Source of the DNA: Bacteroidales bacterium
GTDB taxonomy: Bacteria; Bacteroidota; Bacteroidia; Bacteroidales; JAIPAH01
DNA: 56,048 nucleotides
Direction of reading: 5' to 3'
Assembly: GCA_021738485.1 (NCBI GenBank)
Contig: JAIPBX010000008.1
Span: forward strand, 1 to 56,048
This document shows, piece by piece, positions 46,628 through 55,536 of this stretch; within the stretch, counting starts at the first letter, position 1, and each line of letters opens with the position of its first letter. Below the pieces are notes generated by a model. It did not search any database. It was not told the DNA's origin and saw nothing but the letters and a program-made list of their open reading frames with translations. The translations under genes were made by a program, and so were the position numbers.

Positions 46628-47364
46628 GAGGGCGTTTCGCTAAGCTGGAAGTTGATTCCGTACGTTTTGGTTAAATTGTCATCGTTGAAAATGTCTTTCA
46701 CCGGACCGGCAGCCACTTTTTTGACATTCAGAAAAGTGACCCAGTCGAAGTACTCGGGGACCGACTGCAGGTCGTGGTGCACCGCGATGACCGTTTTCCC
46801 CTGGCTTCCGAGTTCTTTTAATAATTTGATGATCGCTTTCTCAGTGATAGCGTCCACACCCTGGAAGGGTTCATCCATGAAGTAAATCTCAGCATTTTCG
46901 AGCAGTGCGCGAGCCAGGAAAACGCGCTGTTGCTGTCCGCCCGAGAGCTCACTTATCTGGCGGTGACGAAACTCCAGCATTCCCACTTTTTCTAAAGCTT
47001 CCAACGCCTGTTTCTTTTCCTCTTTGCCCGGACGCTTAATCCATCCCAGTTTACCGTATGTCCCCATCAAGACTACATCCAGCACATTGGTGGGAAAATC
47101 CCAATCCACACTACCTTTCTGTGGCACATAGGCCACTTTGGAACGGGCTTTTTTGTAAGGCTTTCCGAATATCCTCACCGAACCCGCCACTGGCTGCACC
47201 AGTCCCAAAATAGCCTTTATCAGGGTGGTCTTTCCGGCTCCGTTGGGTCCCACAATCCCCATCAGGATACCTTGGGGAATTTTCATATCGATATCCCACA
47301 AAACGGGTTTGTACCGGTAAGCTACCGTCAGGTCATTGACTTCTAGTGCATAGAGATTCGCCAT
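46624..47364 (-). CDS. Metal ABC transporter ATP-binding protein
   Basis: 246 residues. Walker A GPNGAGKTT (about 37-45), signature LSGGQQQRVFLARALL, Walker B IYFMDEPFQGVD and the switch His in IAVHHDL. The sequence belongs to the Mn/Zn-type (MntB/TroB/ZnuC) branch. It energises uptake with the two downstream permeases. It begins six bases after the binding-protein gene. Confidence 0.95.
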   Translation of the reverse strand: MANLYALEVNDLTVAYRYKPVLWDIDMKIPQGILMGIVGPNGAGKTTLIKAILGLVQPVAGSVRIFGKPYKKARSKVAYVPQKGSVDWDFPTNVLDVVLMGTYGKLGWIKRPGKEEKKQALEALEKVGMLEFRHRQISELSGGQQQRVFLARALLENAEIYFMDEPFQGVDAITEKAIIKLLKELGSQGKTVIAVHHDLQSVPEYFDWVTFLNVKKVAAGPVKDIFNDDNLTKTYGINFQLSETPS

Positions 47365-47370
47365 AAGCGC

Positions 47371-48297
47371 TTATTTTAATGCTTTTACAATCGTTTTTAC
47401 ATTGTGGAAAAACATACCTGTGTACTTTCCTTCTTCGGTGCCTGGTGTCCCAAGCGCGTCGGAATACAGCTCACCGCCGATTTTCACCTCAAAACCCCTT
47501 GATTTCACTGCTTCCTGCAAGGCTTCGATGTTTCGCCGGGGCACAGAAGATTCTATAAAGATAGCCCCGATTTCATTTTTCACAATCATATCGGCCAGGT
47601 TTTGGACATCTTTCACACCGGCCTCCGAAGCTGTGCTGATGCCTTGCAATCCCACCACCTCAAAACCGAATGCCTGACCAAAATAGTTGAAAGCATCGTG
47701 GGCCGTTATCAGAATTCGTTTATCCTTTGGAACCTGATCGATTAGCGAGTTTATTTCCTTTTGAACACTGTCCATCTCGCTGGTATATTTTTTCAGGTTA
47801 GACTGATAATACACCTGGTTTTCAGGATCGTGTCTCGACAATTTATCCGCAATAAAATGTGCAGCTTTTTTCCACAGGTTGATGTCAAACCAGATATGTG
47901 GATCATAGCTGGAGGCATAATCCGCCGAAGGAACCAGGTTGTTTTCGTTGATAGTATCAGCTACAGGGTAGATGTTTTTACCCAGCCGGTTCATCTTATC
48001 GAAAACATCCACCAGCTTTCCTTCCAGGTGGAGCCCGTTGTAGAAAATAACATCCGAGTTGCTTAGTTTGCCAACATCACTCTCGCTGGCACGGTAGAGG
48101 TGCGGATCGACACCGGGGCCCATCAATCCGTCACTTTTTATCCGGTCGCCGCCGATGTTTTTCACAAGGTCATGAACCATTGTTGTTGTCGCGACAACAT
48201 GCATTTTTGCGTCATCGCTTTTTTGTCCGGTGTTTTTACAGGCTGTAAAAGCCAGTATGAAACCCAAAGTTGCAAGTAATGCTATTCTTTTCATCAT
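47371..48297 (-). CDS. Metal-binding lipoprotein of ABC transporter (cluster A-I, TroA/MntC/ZnuA type)
   Basis: 308 residues. Lipoprotein signal ends FTAC (Cys20). Metal ligands of the cluster A-I fold can be placed: His in VDPHLY, His in DPHIWFD, Glu in FIESSV and Asp in YSDALG, the His-His-Glu-Asp set seen in manganese- and zinc-binding members. The long His-rich loop of zinc-specific ZnuA is missing, which favours manganese (inference). It collects metal in the periplasm for the ABC transporter. Confidence 0.93.
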   Translation of the reverse strand: MMKRIALLATLGFILAFTACKNTGQKSDDAKMHVVATTTMVHDLVKNIGGDRIKSDGLMGPGVDPHLYRASESDVGKLSNSDVIFYNGLHLEGKLVDVFDKMNRLGKNIYPVADTINENNLVPSADYASSYDPHIWFDINLWKKAAHFIADKLSRHDPENQVYYQSNLKKYTSEMDSVQKEINSLIDQVPKDKRILITAHDAFNYFGQAFGFEVVGLQGISTASEAGVKDVQNLADMIVKNEIGAIFIESSVPRRNIEALQEAVKSRGFEVKIGGELYSDALGTPGTEEGKYTGMFFHNVKTIVKALK

Positions 48298-48310
48298 TTT
48301 TGTCAGATTT

Positions 48311-49096
48311 TTATTCAGGAAAACGATAACTTAACCCTACGCTTGTGTAAAAATCCGTCGCTGTGTCAGATAATCCAATACCGCCCGAAACATCCAGCTG
48401 AAAATTGTTACTTACCAGGTATGTAAAACCGGCATCCGCTTTGTGCCTGGGTTTGTCATCTTCATATAACAAACCATAAGATTCCAGGAATGCACCCAGT
48501 TTTTCAGTGACTCCAATCCCAAAAGCCAATGAGTAGTAATAGGAAGCCTCCGGATTGTGGCCATCCCATTCGGCTCCCAGGTTATATCCGAGTGAGAGGT
48601 TGTCGCTGAGGGTATGGGCAAAGGTCATCCTCAGGGACGGGCTTACATACCGGGGCTTGAGGTCTTCATCTGCCGTAGCCGGCCAGGTTAGACTTCCCAG
48701 CAAGGCCATTTCAGGACGGAAGCCTTGTTCTTCAGCTACTTTTACCTTTAATCCCGTGTAAAGCGGACTCAATCCTGTGAAGGTAAGCTCAGAATTGGAT
48801 TCCGGGCTAAATCGCTGGTCCCGGTATTCCATGCCCACTCTCAATTCCGTATTTTCAGTCAATCCATAACGAAGTAAGGTGGAGTTGTAGATGTAGTTTT
48901 CCATTTCCAGCCATTCGGTGTGGTCCTTTTCGTATAGGAAACCGCTTTCGAGTTGTAATTTTCCTTTAGCTACAATAGCAGCCGATTCGGTTTGGTCGGG
49001 GCGATCAGTTACCAGAGGGGGCGCATCATTTTGTGCCTTAATTCCAAAGGCTGTTATTGACACTAAAGCAATGGTAAATAATATTCTTCTATTCAT
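48311..49096 (-). CDS. Outer-membrane beta-barrel protein (Phenol_MetA_deg-like transporter family)
   Basis: 261 residues with a signal peptide (IALVSITAFGIKAQ). PPLVTDRPDQTESAAIVAKGKLQLESGFLYEK is the start of the family annotated as transporter/Phenol_MetA_deg, the rest shows amphipathic strands, and the chain ends with LSYRFPE, close to a barrel end. It is placed one base after the DtxR-type regulator gene and 13 bases before the metal-binding lipoprotein gene, so it is almost certainly part of the metal operon and may be the outer-membrane entry route. This role is inference. Confidence 0.85.
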   Translation of the reverse strand: MNRRILFTIALVSITAFGIKAQNDAPPLVTDRPDQTESAAIVAKGKLQLESGFLYEKDHTEWLEMENYIYNSTLLRYGLTENTELRVGMEYRDQRFSPESNSELTFTGLSPLYTGLKVKVAEEQGFRPEMALLGSLTWPATADEDLKPRYVSPSLRMTFAHTLSDNLSLGYNLGAEWDGHNPEASYYYSLAFGIGVTEKLGAFLESYGLLYEDDKPRHKADAGFTYLVSNNFQLDVSGGIGLSDTATDFYTSVGLSYRFPE

Positions 49097-49097
49097 A

Positions 49098-49760
49098 TTA
49101 ATATTTTTTAATTTCTACATAAATCTTACCGGCCAACTCATTATTTAATAAAATTCTTTGACCTAAAATTTTTACAGCAATGGAGTTTTGCGACGGATAA
49201 TGTTTTTCCACTTCGATGCTTTGGCCGATATCAATGGAGTTGTCGCGGCAGAATTCGAAGAATTCATCTTCCGATCCCGACAGTCGGCGTACATGGTAGT
49301 TTTGGCCTTGTTTAGCGGTCGAGAGCCGGATTAGCTCATCAGTATCCGGTATTTTCCCGTCCGGTTGCGGAATCGGATCGCCGTGCGGATCGAAAGCCGG
49401 CTCGCCCAGGTAGCTGTCGATTTTGCTCACCAGAAAATCGGAGGTGGAATGCTCCAGAAGTTCCGCTTCGTTGTGAATCTGTGAAAGGTTGATGCCCAAC
49501 GTCCGGTAAAGAAAAGTTTCCCAGAGGCGGTGTTTCCGAAGCAAAGCAAGAGCAAGGTTCTGTCCTTTGGAAGTTAGGCGGAGTTCCTTATATTTTTCAT
49601 AGATAATCAATTCTTTCGCAGCCAGATTCCGCGCCATATCCGTAGCCGCGGCATTTGAGATACCAAGTTTTTCCGCTACCACGCCCGGCTTGGTTTCCCC
49701 GCCCGGTGTTTGCGAAAGCTGATAGATTTCCTTCAGGAAGTTTTCTGTAGCAATTGACAT
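49098..49760 (-). CDS. DtxR/MntR family metal-dependent transcriptional regulator
   Basis: 220 residues. N-terminal winged helix (about 1-65: ENFLKEIYQLSQ, VVAEKLGISNAAATDMARNLAAKELI), a dimerisation/metal domain (about 66-140: HRLWETFLYRTLGI, EAELLEHSTSDFLVSKI, and FDPHGDPIP) and a C-terminal FeoA/SH3-like domain (about 150-220). The regulator represses metal uptake when Mn or Fe is plentiful. It is the first gene of the six-gene operon; a 7-2-7 palindrome 15 bases before its start is the likely operator. Confidence 0.93.
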   Translation of the reverse strand: MSIATENFLKEIYQLSQTPGGETKPGVVAEKLGISNAAATDMARNLAAKELIIYEKYKELRLTSKGQNLALALLRKHRLWETFLYRTLGINLSQIHNEAELLEHSTSDFLVSKIDSYLGEPAFDPHGDPIPQPDGKIPDTDELIRLSTAKQGQNYHVRRLSGSEDEFFEFCRDNSIDIGQSIEVEKHYPSQNSIAVKILGQRILLNNELAGKIYVEIKKY

Positions 49761-49774
49761 GTCTTTAAAAATAA

Positions 49775-49790
49775 TTTAAGTAAACTTAAA
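49775..49790. promoter_or_regulatory. Probable DtxR-family operator (palindrome)
   Basis: TTTAAGT-AA-ACTTAAA is a perfect 7-bp inverted repeat with a 2-bp centre, ending 15 bases upstream of the regulator's start codon. Size and symmetry fit DtxR/MntR operators. Direct binding is inferred. Confidence 0.6.
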
Positions 49791-49858
49791 AAACATAACA
49801 AATGCGCTTAAAAAATGTTTTCGTTATCTAAGTATAAAACAAGTTACCCACCCAATAT

Positions 49859-49909
49859 GCAGCCAGAGGCTGCAAGAATTTTTGGTCAAAGCGAAGACGC
49901 TTTGACCAA
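49859..49909 (-). repeat. Two-hairpin intergenic repeat, copy 1 (inverted orientation)
   Basis: Hairpin a: GCAGCC-AGA-GGCTGC (49859-49873). Linker AAGAATTT. Hairpin b: TTGGTCAAAGCG-AAGA-CGCTTTGACCAA (49882-49909), 12 perfect pairs. Its reverse complement aligns with copies 2 and 3. Confidence 0.8.
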
Positions 49910-49933
49910 CGGTTATCAGGTCATTTAGGTTGA

Positions 49934-49983
49934 GTTCGGCGAAGCGTCCTTACTTCGACGTCTTCAATCTTTGGACCTCTGAT
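49934..49983 (+). repeat. Two-hairpin intergenic repeat, copy 2 (degenerate)
   Basis: Begins GTTCGGCGAAGCGTCCT and shares most bases with copy 3, including the CGTCTTCA linker. Both hairpins are partly lost (CGGCGAAG against CTTCGACG has one mismatch), suggesting an old, decaying copy. Confidence 0.7.
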
Positions 49984-50043
49984 TAACATAAAAACAGCTT
50001 TTCCGGCAGCAGCAGCGCAATTTTACTAACTTTTTTACACTGG

Positions 50044-50096
50044 GTTCGGCGAAGCGTCCTCGCTTCGCCGTCTTCATTCTTCAGGCCTCCGGCCTG
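50044..50096 (+). repeat. Two-hairpin intergenic repeat, copy 3
   Basis: Hairpin b: CGGCGAAGCG-TCCT-CGCTTCGCCG (50047-50070), perfect. Linker TCTTCATTCTT. Hairpin a: CAGGCC-TCC-GGCCTG (50082-50096), perfect. Compared with copy 1 the stem bases differ on both sides but remain complementary. The rest of the interval 49761-50196 shows no ORF. Confidence 0.8.
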
Positions 50097-50140
50097 TTTA
50101 CGGTTAAGGGCGCATGCAGTGCCCAAGAATTATGAATAAC

Positions 50141-50171
50141 AAAAAAAGCCATCCCAACCGGGATGGCTTTT
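50141..50171 (-). terminator. Rho-independent terminator after the methylmalonyl-CoA mutase operon
   Basis: Perfect 12-bp stem AAAAGCCATCCC / GGGATGGCTTTT with loop AACC and a longer A-run to the left, which is a U-run in the minus-strand transcript. May also act for the plus strand. Confidence 0.88.
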
Positions 50172-50196
50172 CAAAATATGATGTTCAGTTGATGCT

Positions 50197-52359
50197 CTAC
50201 TCATCTTCTTTATAAGCTTCAATCAGGATGTTCAGCATCTTTATGGCTGCTTCTGAGATAACCGTTCCGGGTCCGAACACTGCGGCAGCGCCGGCGTCGT
50301 AGAGGTACTGGTAATCTTGAGTAGGAATGACGCCACCGACGATGACCATAATGTCCTCGCGCCCCAGCTTCCTGAGTTCTTCGATTACCTGTGGCACCAG
50401 CGTTTTGTGACCTGCGGCCAGACTGGAAACACCCAGTACGTGAACATCATTTTCAACGGCCTGCTTGGCTGCTTCAGCAGGTGTCTGGAATAGTGGACCG
50501 ATATCCACATCAAACCCGATGTCGGCATAACCGGTAGCAACTACTTTGGCACCCCGGTCGTGGCCATCCTGACCCATCTTGGCTATCATAATTCGCGGAC
50601 GGCGTCCTTCCATTTCGGCGAACTCGTCTGCCAGTTTGCGGGCTTTTTCAAAACTGTCGGTTCCTTTTGATTCTGCTGAATACACTCCTGATATTGTTCT
50701 GATTTTTGCTTCATAGCGTCCGTAGACTTTCTCCAGGGCATAGGATATTTCACCCAGGCTGGCGCGTTTTTGGGCAGCCTCGACGGAAAATTCCAATAAG
50801 TTTCCTTCACCGGTTTCGGCGGTTTTGGTCAGTTTGTTGAGCGCTTGTTGCACCCCCTCTTCGTTTCTTTCCTCGCGAAGTTTCTTCAGACGCTCCAGCT
50901 GTTTCTTGCGCACCTCGGTATTATCCACCTCCAGGATTTCAATGGGGTCTTCTTTTTCCAATCGATATTTATTCGTTCCCACGATTGTTTCTTTGTGCGC
51001 ATCGATTTTAGCTTGCTTTCGGGCTGAGGCTTCTTCAATACGCATCTTGGGCACACCGGTTTCGATAGCTTTGGTCATGCCCCCGAGTTTTTCTATTTCC
51101 TGGATATGTTGCCAGGCGCGATGCGCAATGTCATTTGTTAGTTTTTCTACATAATAGGAGCCGGCCCAGGGGTCAACCACCCGCGTAATCTCGGTTTCTT
51201 CCTGCAAGTGGATTTGAGTATTGCGGGCAATCCTCGCTGAGAATTCCGTAGGTAAAGCAATAGCCTCATCCAGCGCATTTGTGTGGAGCGATTGAGTGTG
51301 CCCCAAAGCTGCGGCCATAGCTTCTATGGACGTTCTTCCTACGTTGTTGTAGGGGTCTTGCTCCTGCAGGCTCCAGCCTGAGGTTTGAGAGTGTGTTCTC
51401 AAAGACATCGATTTCGGATTCTTCGGATTGAACTGTTTCACCAGCTTTGCCCATAGCATCCGGGCCGCTCTCATCTTGGCGATTTCCATAAAGTGGTTCA
51501 TGCCTATAGCCCAGAAAAACGAAATACGTGGTGCAAACGTATCAATGTCCATACCTGCATCCAGTCCGGCCCGGATATATTCCAGCCCGTCGCAAAGTGT
51601 GTAGGCCAGTTCGATATCCGGGGTAGCGCCGGCCTCCTGCATGTGGTATCCCGATACAGAGATAGAGTTAAACCGCGGCATGTTTTTCGAAGTATACTCA
51701 AAAATATCCGCAATAATTTTCATCGAAGGCTTGGGCGGATAGATGTAGGTGTTTCGCACCATGAACTCCTTGAGGATATCGTTTTGGATCGTCCCTGTAA
51801 GTTTGTCCAGGGATACGCCTTGCTCCAGTCCCGAAACGATATAAAAAGCCATTACCGGGAGTACGGCTCCGTTCATGGTCATCGATACCGACATCTTATC
51901 CAGCGGAATCTGGTCGAAAAGCACTTTCATATCCAGGATAGAGTCTACGGCGACGCCGGCCTTTCCGACATCCCCAACTACGCGGTCATGATCGGAATCA
52001 TAGCCCCGGTGGGTAGCCAGGTCAAAGGCAATCGAGAGTCCTTTCTGACCGGCTGCCAGGTTGCGGCGATAGAATTTGTTTGATTCTTCGGCTGTTGAGA
52101 AGCCGGCATATTGGCGTATGGTCCATTTACGCATCGTGTACATGGTGGCATATGGCCCTCGCAAATAGGGCGGAATGCCTGCTGCAAATTCGAGATGCTC
52201 CAGGTTTTCCAGGTCCGCCTTCGTATATGCGCTTTTGACATTAATTTTTTCCGGGGTTTCCCAGTCGGCGGTGATCCCGTTTTGTTTTTCCCATTCTTTA
52301 GGCTCCAGCGAGGATTTGGGGGAGCGTTTAATGTCTATATTTTTAAAATTTGGTTTCAT
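50197..52359 (-). CDS. mutB: Methylmalonyl-CoA mutase large (catalytic) subunit
   Basis: 720 residues. The N-terminal TIM-barrel part binds the CoA ester ([66 protein letters not shown]), and the C-terminal B12-binding domain has DGHDRG at 598-603 with H600 as the lower cobalt ligand. It interconverts succinyl-CoA and (R)-methylmalonyl-CoA using adenosylcobalamin, a step of propionate formation or use. It follows the small-subunit gene after 27 bases. MeaB and methylmalonyl-CoA epimerase are not in the window. Confidence 0.97.
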   Translation of the reverse strand: MKPNFKNIDIKRSPKSSLEPKEWEKQNGITADWETPEKINVKSAYTKADLENLEHLEFAAGIPPYLRGPYATMYTMRKWTIRQYAGFSTAEESNKFYRRNLAAGQKGLSIAFDLATHRGYDSDHDRVVGDVGKAGVAVDSILDMKVLFDQIPLDKMSVSMTMNGAVLPVMAFYIVSGLEQGVSLDKLTGTIQNDILKEFMVRNTYIYPPKPSMKIIADIFEYTSKNMPRFNSISVSGYHMQEAGATPDIELAYTLCDGLEYIRAGLDAGMDIDTFAPRISFFWAIGMNHFMEIAKMRAARMLWAKLVKQFNPKNPKSMSLRTHSQTSGWSLQEQDPYNNVGRTSIEAMAAALGHTQSLHTNALDEAIALPTEFSARIARNTQIHLQEETEITRVVDPWAGSYYVEKLTNDIAHRAWQHIQEIEKLGGMTKAIETGVPKMRIEEASARKQAKIDAHKETIVGTNKYRLEKEDPIEILEVDNTEVRKKQLERLKKLREERNEEGVQQALNKLTKTAETGEGNLLEFSVEAAQKRASLGEISYALEKVYGRYEAKIRTISGVYSAESKGTDSFEKARKLADEFAEMEGRRPRIMIAKMGQDGHDRGAKVVATGYADIGFDVDIGPLFQTPAEAAKQAVENDVHVLGVSSLAAGHKTLVPQVIEELRKLGREDIMVIVGGVIPTQDYQYLYDAGAAAVFGPGTVISEAAIKMLNILIEAYKEDE

Positions 52360-52386
52360 AGTTTTCGAACTTTTTAAGTGTGCGGT

Positions 52387-54279
52387 TTAAGATTCAATCC
52401 CCAGTTCACGTTGATACCCTTTTAATGTTTCCAAAACATTGGTTTTAAGATGGATGAAATTCTTAACCCCCTGTTTTTGCAATTTTTCCGCAGAGTCTTT
52501 CGGATAGCCTGCCACAACCATAATCGCTTTGTTCTTTAACAATTCGTGGGCTTTAGCTGCAATATCTGCATATTCATCATCGGAGCTGCAGAGCACTACG
52601 ATATCGCTGTTTGCCTTTATAGCTGCTTCCACACCCTCTTCAATAGAATCAAAACCGTTGTTGTCAATGACTTCGTAACCGGCGCAGGCAAAGAAGTTGG
52701 ATGAAAACTGGGAGCGGGCTCTTCTCATAGCCAGGTTGCCATATGTAAGCATGAAAACCTTTGGCCTGTGATTATAACGCGCATGCTGGTCGGTATGATA
52801 ACGTAATCTTTCAAATTCCTGCGCTCCTCTATATGTTTTTAAAGTATCTACTTCCGCATCATCAAGCGTTTCGTCCTCCACTTCAAAAATTTCCGGGTCC
52901 AAATCTTTTTCAAAATATTCTGTAAAATTCGGATACTGATTCGTTCCTAAAAGGGTTTCTTTGCGGGTAGCGATATTCATATCCCGCTTACGGGCTGATT
53001 CATTCACATTTTGCTGAACAAATCCCTTACGAAAAGCTTCCACAAAACCTCCCTGGTCCATTACCTGCAGGAATATATCCCATGCATGGCTGGCAATAGA
53101 ATCGGTCAGATTTTCAATATAATAGGAGCCTGCCGCCGGATCGGCTACCTTATCCATGTAGGCCTCCTCTTTTATCAGCAGTTGTTGATTTCGGGCAATG
53201 CGCTCAGAGAATCCGGTTTCATCCTCGTAGACAGCATTGAATGGAAGTACGGTAAAGGAGTTGACGCCCCCCAGTGTTGACGACATGGTTTCGGTTGTCG
53301 TTCGCAGCATATTGACGTAAGGATCGTAAATGGTTTTGTTCCAGGATGCATTGGTTGAATGGATCGTCATGCGGGTGATGTCTTTGTCTTTAGGACCGTA
53401 GGCATTAACGATATTGGCCCATAGCAGTCTGGCCGCACGCACCTTGGCGATCTCCATAAAATAAATGGGACCTGTAGCAAAATTAAACCTGATCTTCGGA
53501 GCGACCTCATCAATTGACATCCCTTTATCAGTCAGGCGTGTCAGGTAGTCGGCTCCCATTGCCAGTCCGTAACCCAACTCCTGGATGATGGTTGAGCCTG
53601 CATTTTTAATACGATCGGCATGAACCGTTAGGGCATCAAAATTAGGCAGATGTTCGGTAGCATTAATAATATTACAGGCATGATCGAAGGATTTGTCTTT
53701 GCCCAGGCAGAATTTTCCGTGCTTAATGAGATGGCCTATCGGATCATAATCAACCGAGCCGTAAATATTGCTTAAGTTCCGGTTATATTTTTTGGCCAGC
53801 TCCTCAATTATTGCTACAATCTTATGACCATCGCCGTTGATAAAGTTAATTTCCACAGCCTCGGCATAGATATTATCCATCAAGCGTTCAATTTCCTTGG
53901 TAGTGGGATGATAATCATGTCTGAAAACAAATCCCAGGGAGTCAATCCCTTTCATGAGGATGTCGAGCGCCTTTTTATTGGCTTGTTTTATATCGTTATT
54001 ATTTACCGGAACTTCCTGTCGTATCCGCCAGTTGTTTCTTTTTGTATCGTTCCCCCTGGTAAATGGATGATCGCCGGGATACGTGTCCAGGTAATTTAAA
54101 TTTTCCAGGTCTTCGGAACGATAGTAGGGCTTTACCTCAAACCCTTCAGGGGTATTCCAGATGAGTTTTTTCCGGTAATCCGCCCCTTTCAGGTCTTTCT
54201 GAATCTGTTCTTCCCATTTCTCAGTGGGCACCGGTGAAAATTCGGAAAATAGTTTAGAATCGTTACTTTTTTGATTCAT
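52387..54279 (-). CDS. mutA: Methylmalonyl-CoA mutase small subunit
   Basis: 630 residues, the usual length for MutA. The barrel part is homologous to MutB but lacks many active-site residues, and the C-terminal flavodoxin-like domain (about 490-625) has no DxHxxG motif (FMLTYGNLAMRRARSQF at the corresponding place), so it binds no cobalamin. It forms a structural heterodimer with MutB. A 41-codon ORF ends 10 bases before the start codon. Confidence 0.95.
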   Translation of the reverse strand: MNQKSNDSKLFSEFSPVPTEKWEEQIQKDLKGADYRKKLIWNTPEGFEVKPYYRSEDLENLNYLDTYPGDHPFTRGNDTKRNNWRIRQEVPVNNNDIKQANKKALDILMKGIDSLGFVFRHDYHPTTKEIERLMDNIYAEAVEINFINGDGHKIVAIIEELAKKYNRNLSNIYGSVDYDPIGHLIKHGKFCLGKDKSFDHACNIINATEHLPNFDALTVHADRIKNAGSTIIQELGYGLAMGADYLTRLTDKGMSIDEVAPKIRFNFATGPIYFMEIAKVRAARLLWANIVNAYGPKDKDITRMTIHSTNASWNKTIYDPYVNMLRTTTETMSSTLGGVNSFTVLPFNAVYEDETGFSERIARNQQLLIKEEAYMDKVADPAAGSYYIENLTDSIASHAWDIFLQVMDQGGFVEAFRKGFVQQNVNESARKRDMNIATRKETLLGTNQYPNFTEYFEKDLDPEIFEVEDETLDDAEVDTLKTYRGAQEFERLRYHTDQHARYNHRPKVFMLTYGNLAMRRARSQFSSNFFACAGYEVIDNNGFDSIEEGVEAAIKANSDIVVLCSSDDEYADIAAKAHELLKNKAIMVVAGYPKDSAEKLQKQGVKNFIHLKTNVLETLKGYQRELGIES

Positions 54280-54289
54280 GGTTACTTGG

Positions 54290-54415
54290 TTACTTGTTTT
54301 GGTTTACACTTCCGTTTATCAGATCGGACATTTTTCCGGGCGACAAGGTTTTAACCTTCATAACCGGAATGAATAACTTAGTTGTGCATTTAATTAAATC
54401 AATATAAAGTCTCAT
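54290..54415 (-). CDS. Possible small protein or leader peptide upstream of mutA (41 aa)
   Basis: The frame starts with ATG at 54415 (MRLYIDLIKCTTKLFIPV...) and ends with SVNQNK and TAA at 54290, ten bases before the mutA start. A shorter version would begin at the internal ATG (MKVKTLSPGKMSDLING). Composition is not biased and an amphipathic/hydrophobic start is followed by a polar, basic end. I recognise no family. The close spacing suggests possible translational coupling or a regulatory leader; it may also be chance, since short ORFs are common in AT-rich DNA. Confidence 0.35.
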   Translation of the reverse strand: MRLYIDLIKCTTKLFIPVMKVKTLSPGKMSDLINGSVNQNK

Positions 54416-54528
54416 ACAAGATGATGTATTCTGACGCTTCCATTATATGGCTGTATGCAGCTTGTTTTATACTTTGCCATTCCTCCATCCTTAGTGGCTT
54501 TTGGTGCATAGAGCCTCTAATCAATATG

Positions 54529-54536
54529 CAAACTTA
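54529..54536 (-). promoter_or_regulatory. Candidate -7 element upstream of mutA
   Basis: Minus-strand TAAGTTTG matches TAnnTTTG. It would give a leader of about 240 bases before mutA, including the 41-codon ORF. No clear -33 box. Confidence 0.3.
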
Positions 54537-54570
54537 CAACAAAATTTATAACATAATCTTTTTAAAGAAT

Positions 54571-54635
54571 ATAAATTGTTATTAAATTCACAACAAAAAA
54601 TGAGGTTTATAAAAAACACAAACATAAATTGTTAT
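54571..54635. repeat. Pair of 12-bp direct repeats upstream of the TIGR01777 gene
   Basis: ATAAATTGTTAT occurs at 54571-54582 and again at 54624-54635. In a very AT-rich region this could be chance, but the copies lie just before the gene start at 54661 and could be regulatory. The remaining intergenic stretch 54416-54660 shows no other ORF or strong hairpin. Confidence 0.35.
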
Positions 54636-54660
54636 CGAATTGTTTTATAAATAAAAGCGT

Positions 54661-55524
54661 ATGAAAATAGCTGTAAGCGGAAGCACAGGTTTTGTAGGGC
54701 AACAATTGGTCAAATCTCTCGAAAAGGAAGGGCATGAGGTCACAGCATTGGTACGGGAAGATTTTATGCATGATGCAAGTACTCTTGCCAATCGTATCTC
54801 CGGTGTTGAAGGGATTATTCACCTGGCAGGTGCCCCCATCATCAAACGATGGAATGAAAAACATAAGGAAAGAATCTATCATAGCCGCATCGACACTACC
54901 CGGTTGTTAACCAAAGCCATAAAAAGCCTTAAAGAGAAGCCCGGGTTGTTCATATCCACCTCGGCTATCGGGATTTATTCAAGCGATTTTGACCGGGTAC
55001 ACACAGAGGAGACCTATGAATATGGAGAAACTTTTTTGGCAAAAGTGTGTAAAGATTGGGAAGCAGAAGCTTACCTGATAAAGCCATTTACACGTTTTGT
55101 GATTTTCAGGTTCGGGGTTGTGCTGGGTAAAAACGGAGGTGCTCTTAAACAAATGCTGCCTCTTTTTAAGGCCGGATTAGGCGGTAAAATAGGTAGTGGT
55201 AAACAAGGATTTTCATGGATTCATATTGATGACCTTTTAAAGGCCTATCATTTTGTCATCAATAACAAAGAAGCGGAGGGGATTTTTAACCTTACAGCTC
55301 CCCAGCCAGTGAGTAACAAAGAGTTTACCGAAAAACTGGCAAAAGTTTTAAAACGCCCGGCTATATTCAGCGTTCCTGAGGCTTTTATGAAAATGATCTA
55401 CGGAGAAGGAGCTCAGATGTTAACCTCCGGGCAGTATGTGAGACCCCGGCGATTGATAAGTCACTCTTTCAAATTTGAATATCCGACGGTTGAAAAAGCG
55501 TTGAAGGATATTGTGTCGAAGTAG
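54661..55524 (+). CDS. TIGR01777 family oxidoreductase (NAD-dependent epimerase-like)
   Basis: 287 residues. The Rossmann motif GSTGFVGQQLV (about 7-17) starts an extended SDR fold, with IIHLAGAPI, STSAIGIYSS and the substrate-region phrase SWIHIDDLLKAYHFVI; the C-terminal DUF1731 piece is LTSGQYVRPRRLISHSFKFEYPTVEKAL. This family (E. coli YfcH, SulA-like epimerases) has no certain substrate. Monocistronic as far as visible; the sequence after it is repetitive. Confidence 0.92.
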   Translation: MKIAVSGSTGFVGQQLVKSLEKEGHEVTALVREDFMHDASTLANRISGVEGIIHLAGAPIIKRWNEKHKERIYHSRIDTTRLLTKAIKSLKEKPGLFISTSAIGIYSSDFDRVHTEETYEYGETFLAKVCKDWEAEAYLIKPFTRFVIFRFGVVLGKNGGALKQMLPLFKAGLGGKIGSGKQGFSWIHIDDLLKAYHFVINNKEAEGIFNLTAPQPVSNKEFTEKLAKVLKRPAIFSVPEAFMKMIYGEGAQMLTSGQYVRPRRLISHSFKFEYPTVEKALKDIVSK

Positions 55525-55536
55525 GGGAAGGTTTTG

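Noticed and set aside
54280-54530. Cobalamin riboswitch before mutA
   Set aside because: The leader is long enough and the gene product uses B12, but I find no B12-box-like sequence and no convincing overall fold.
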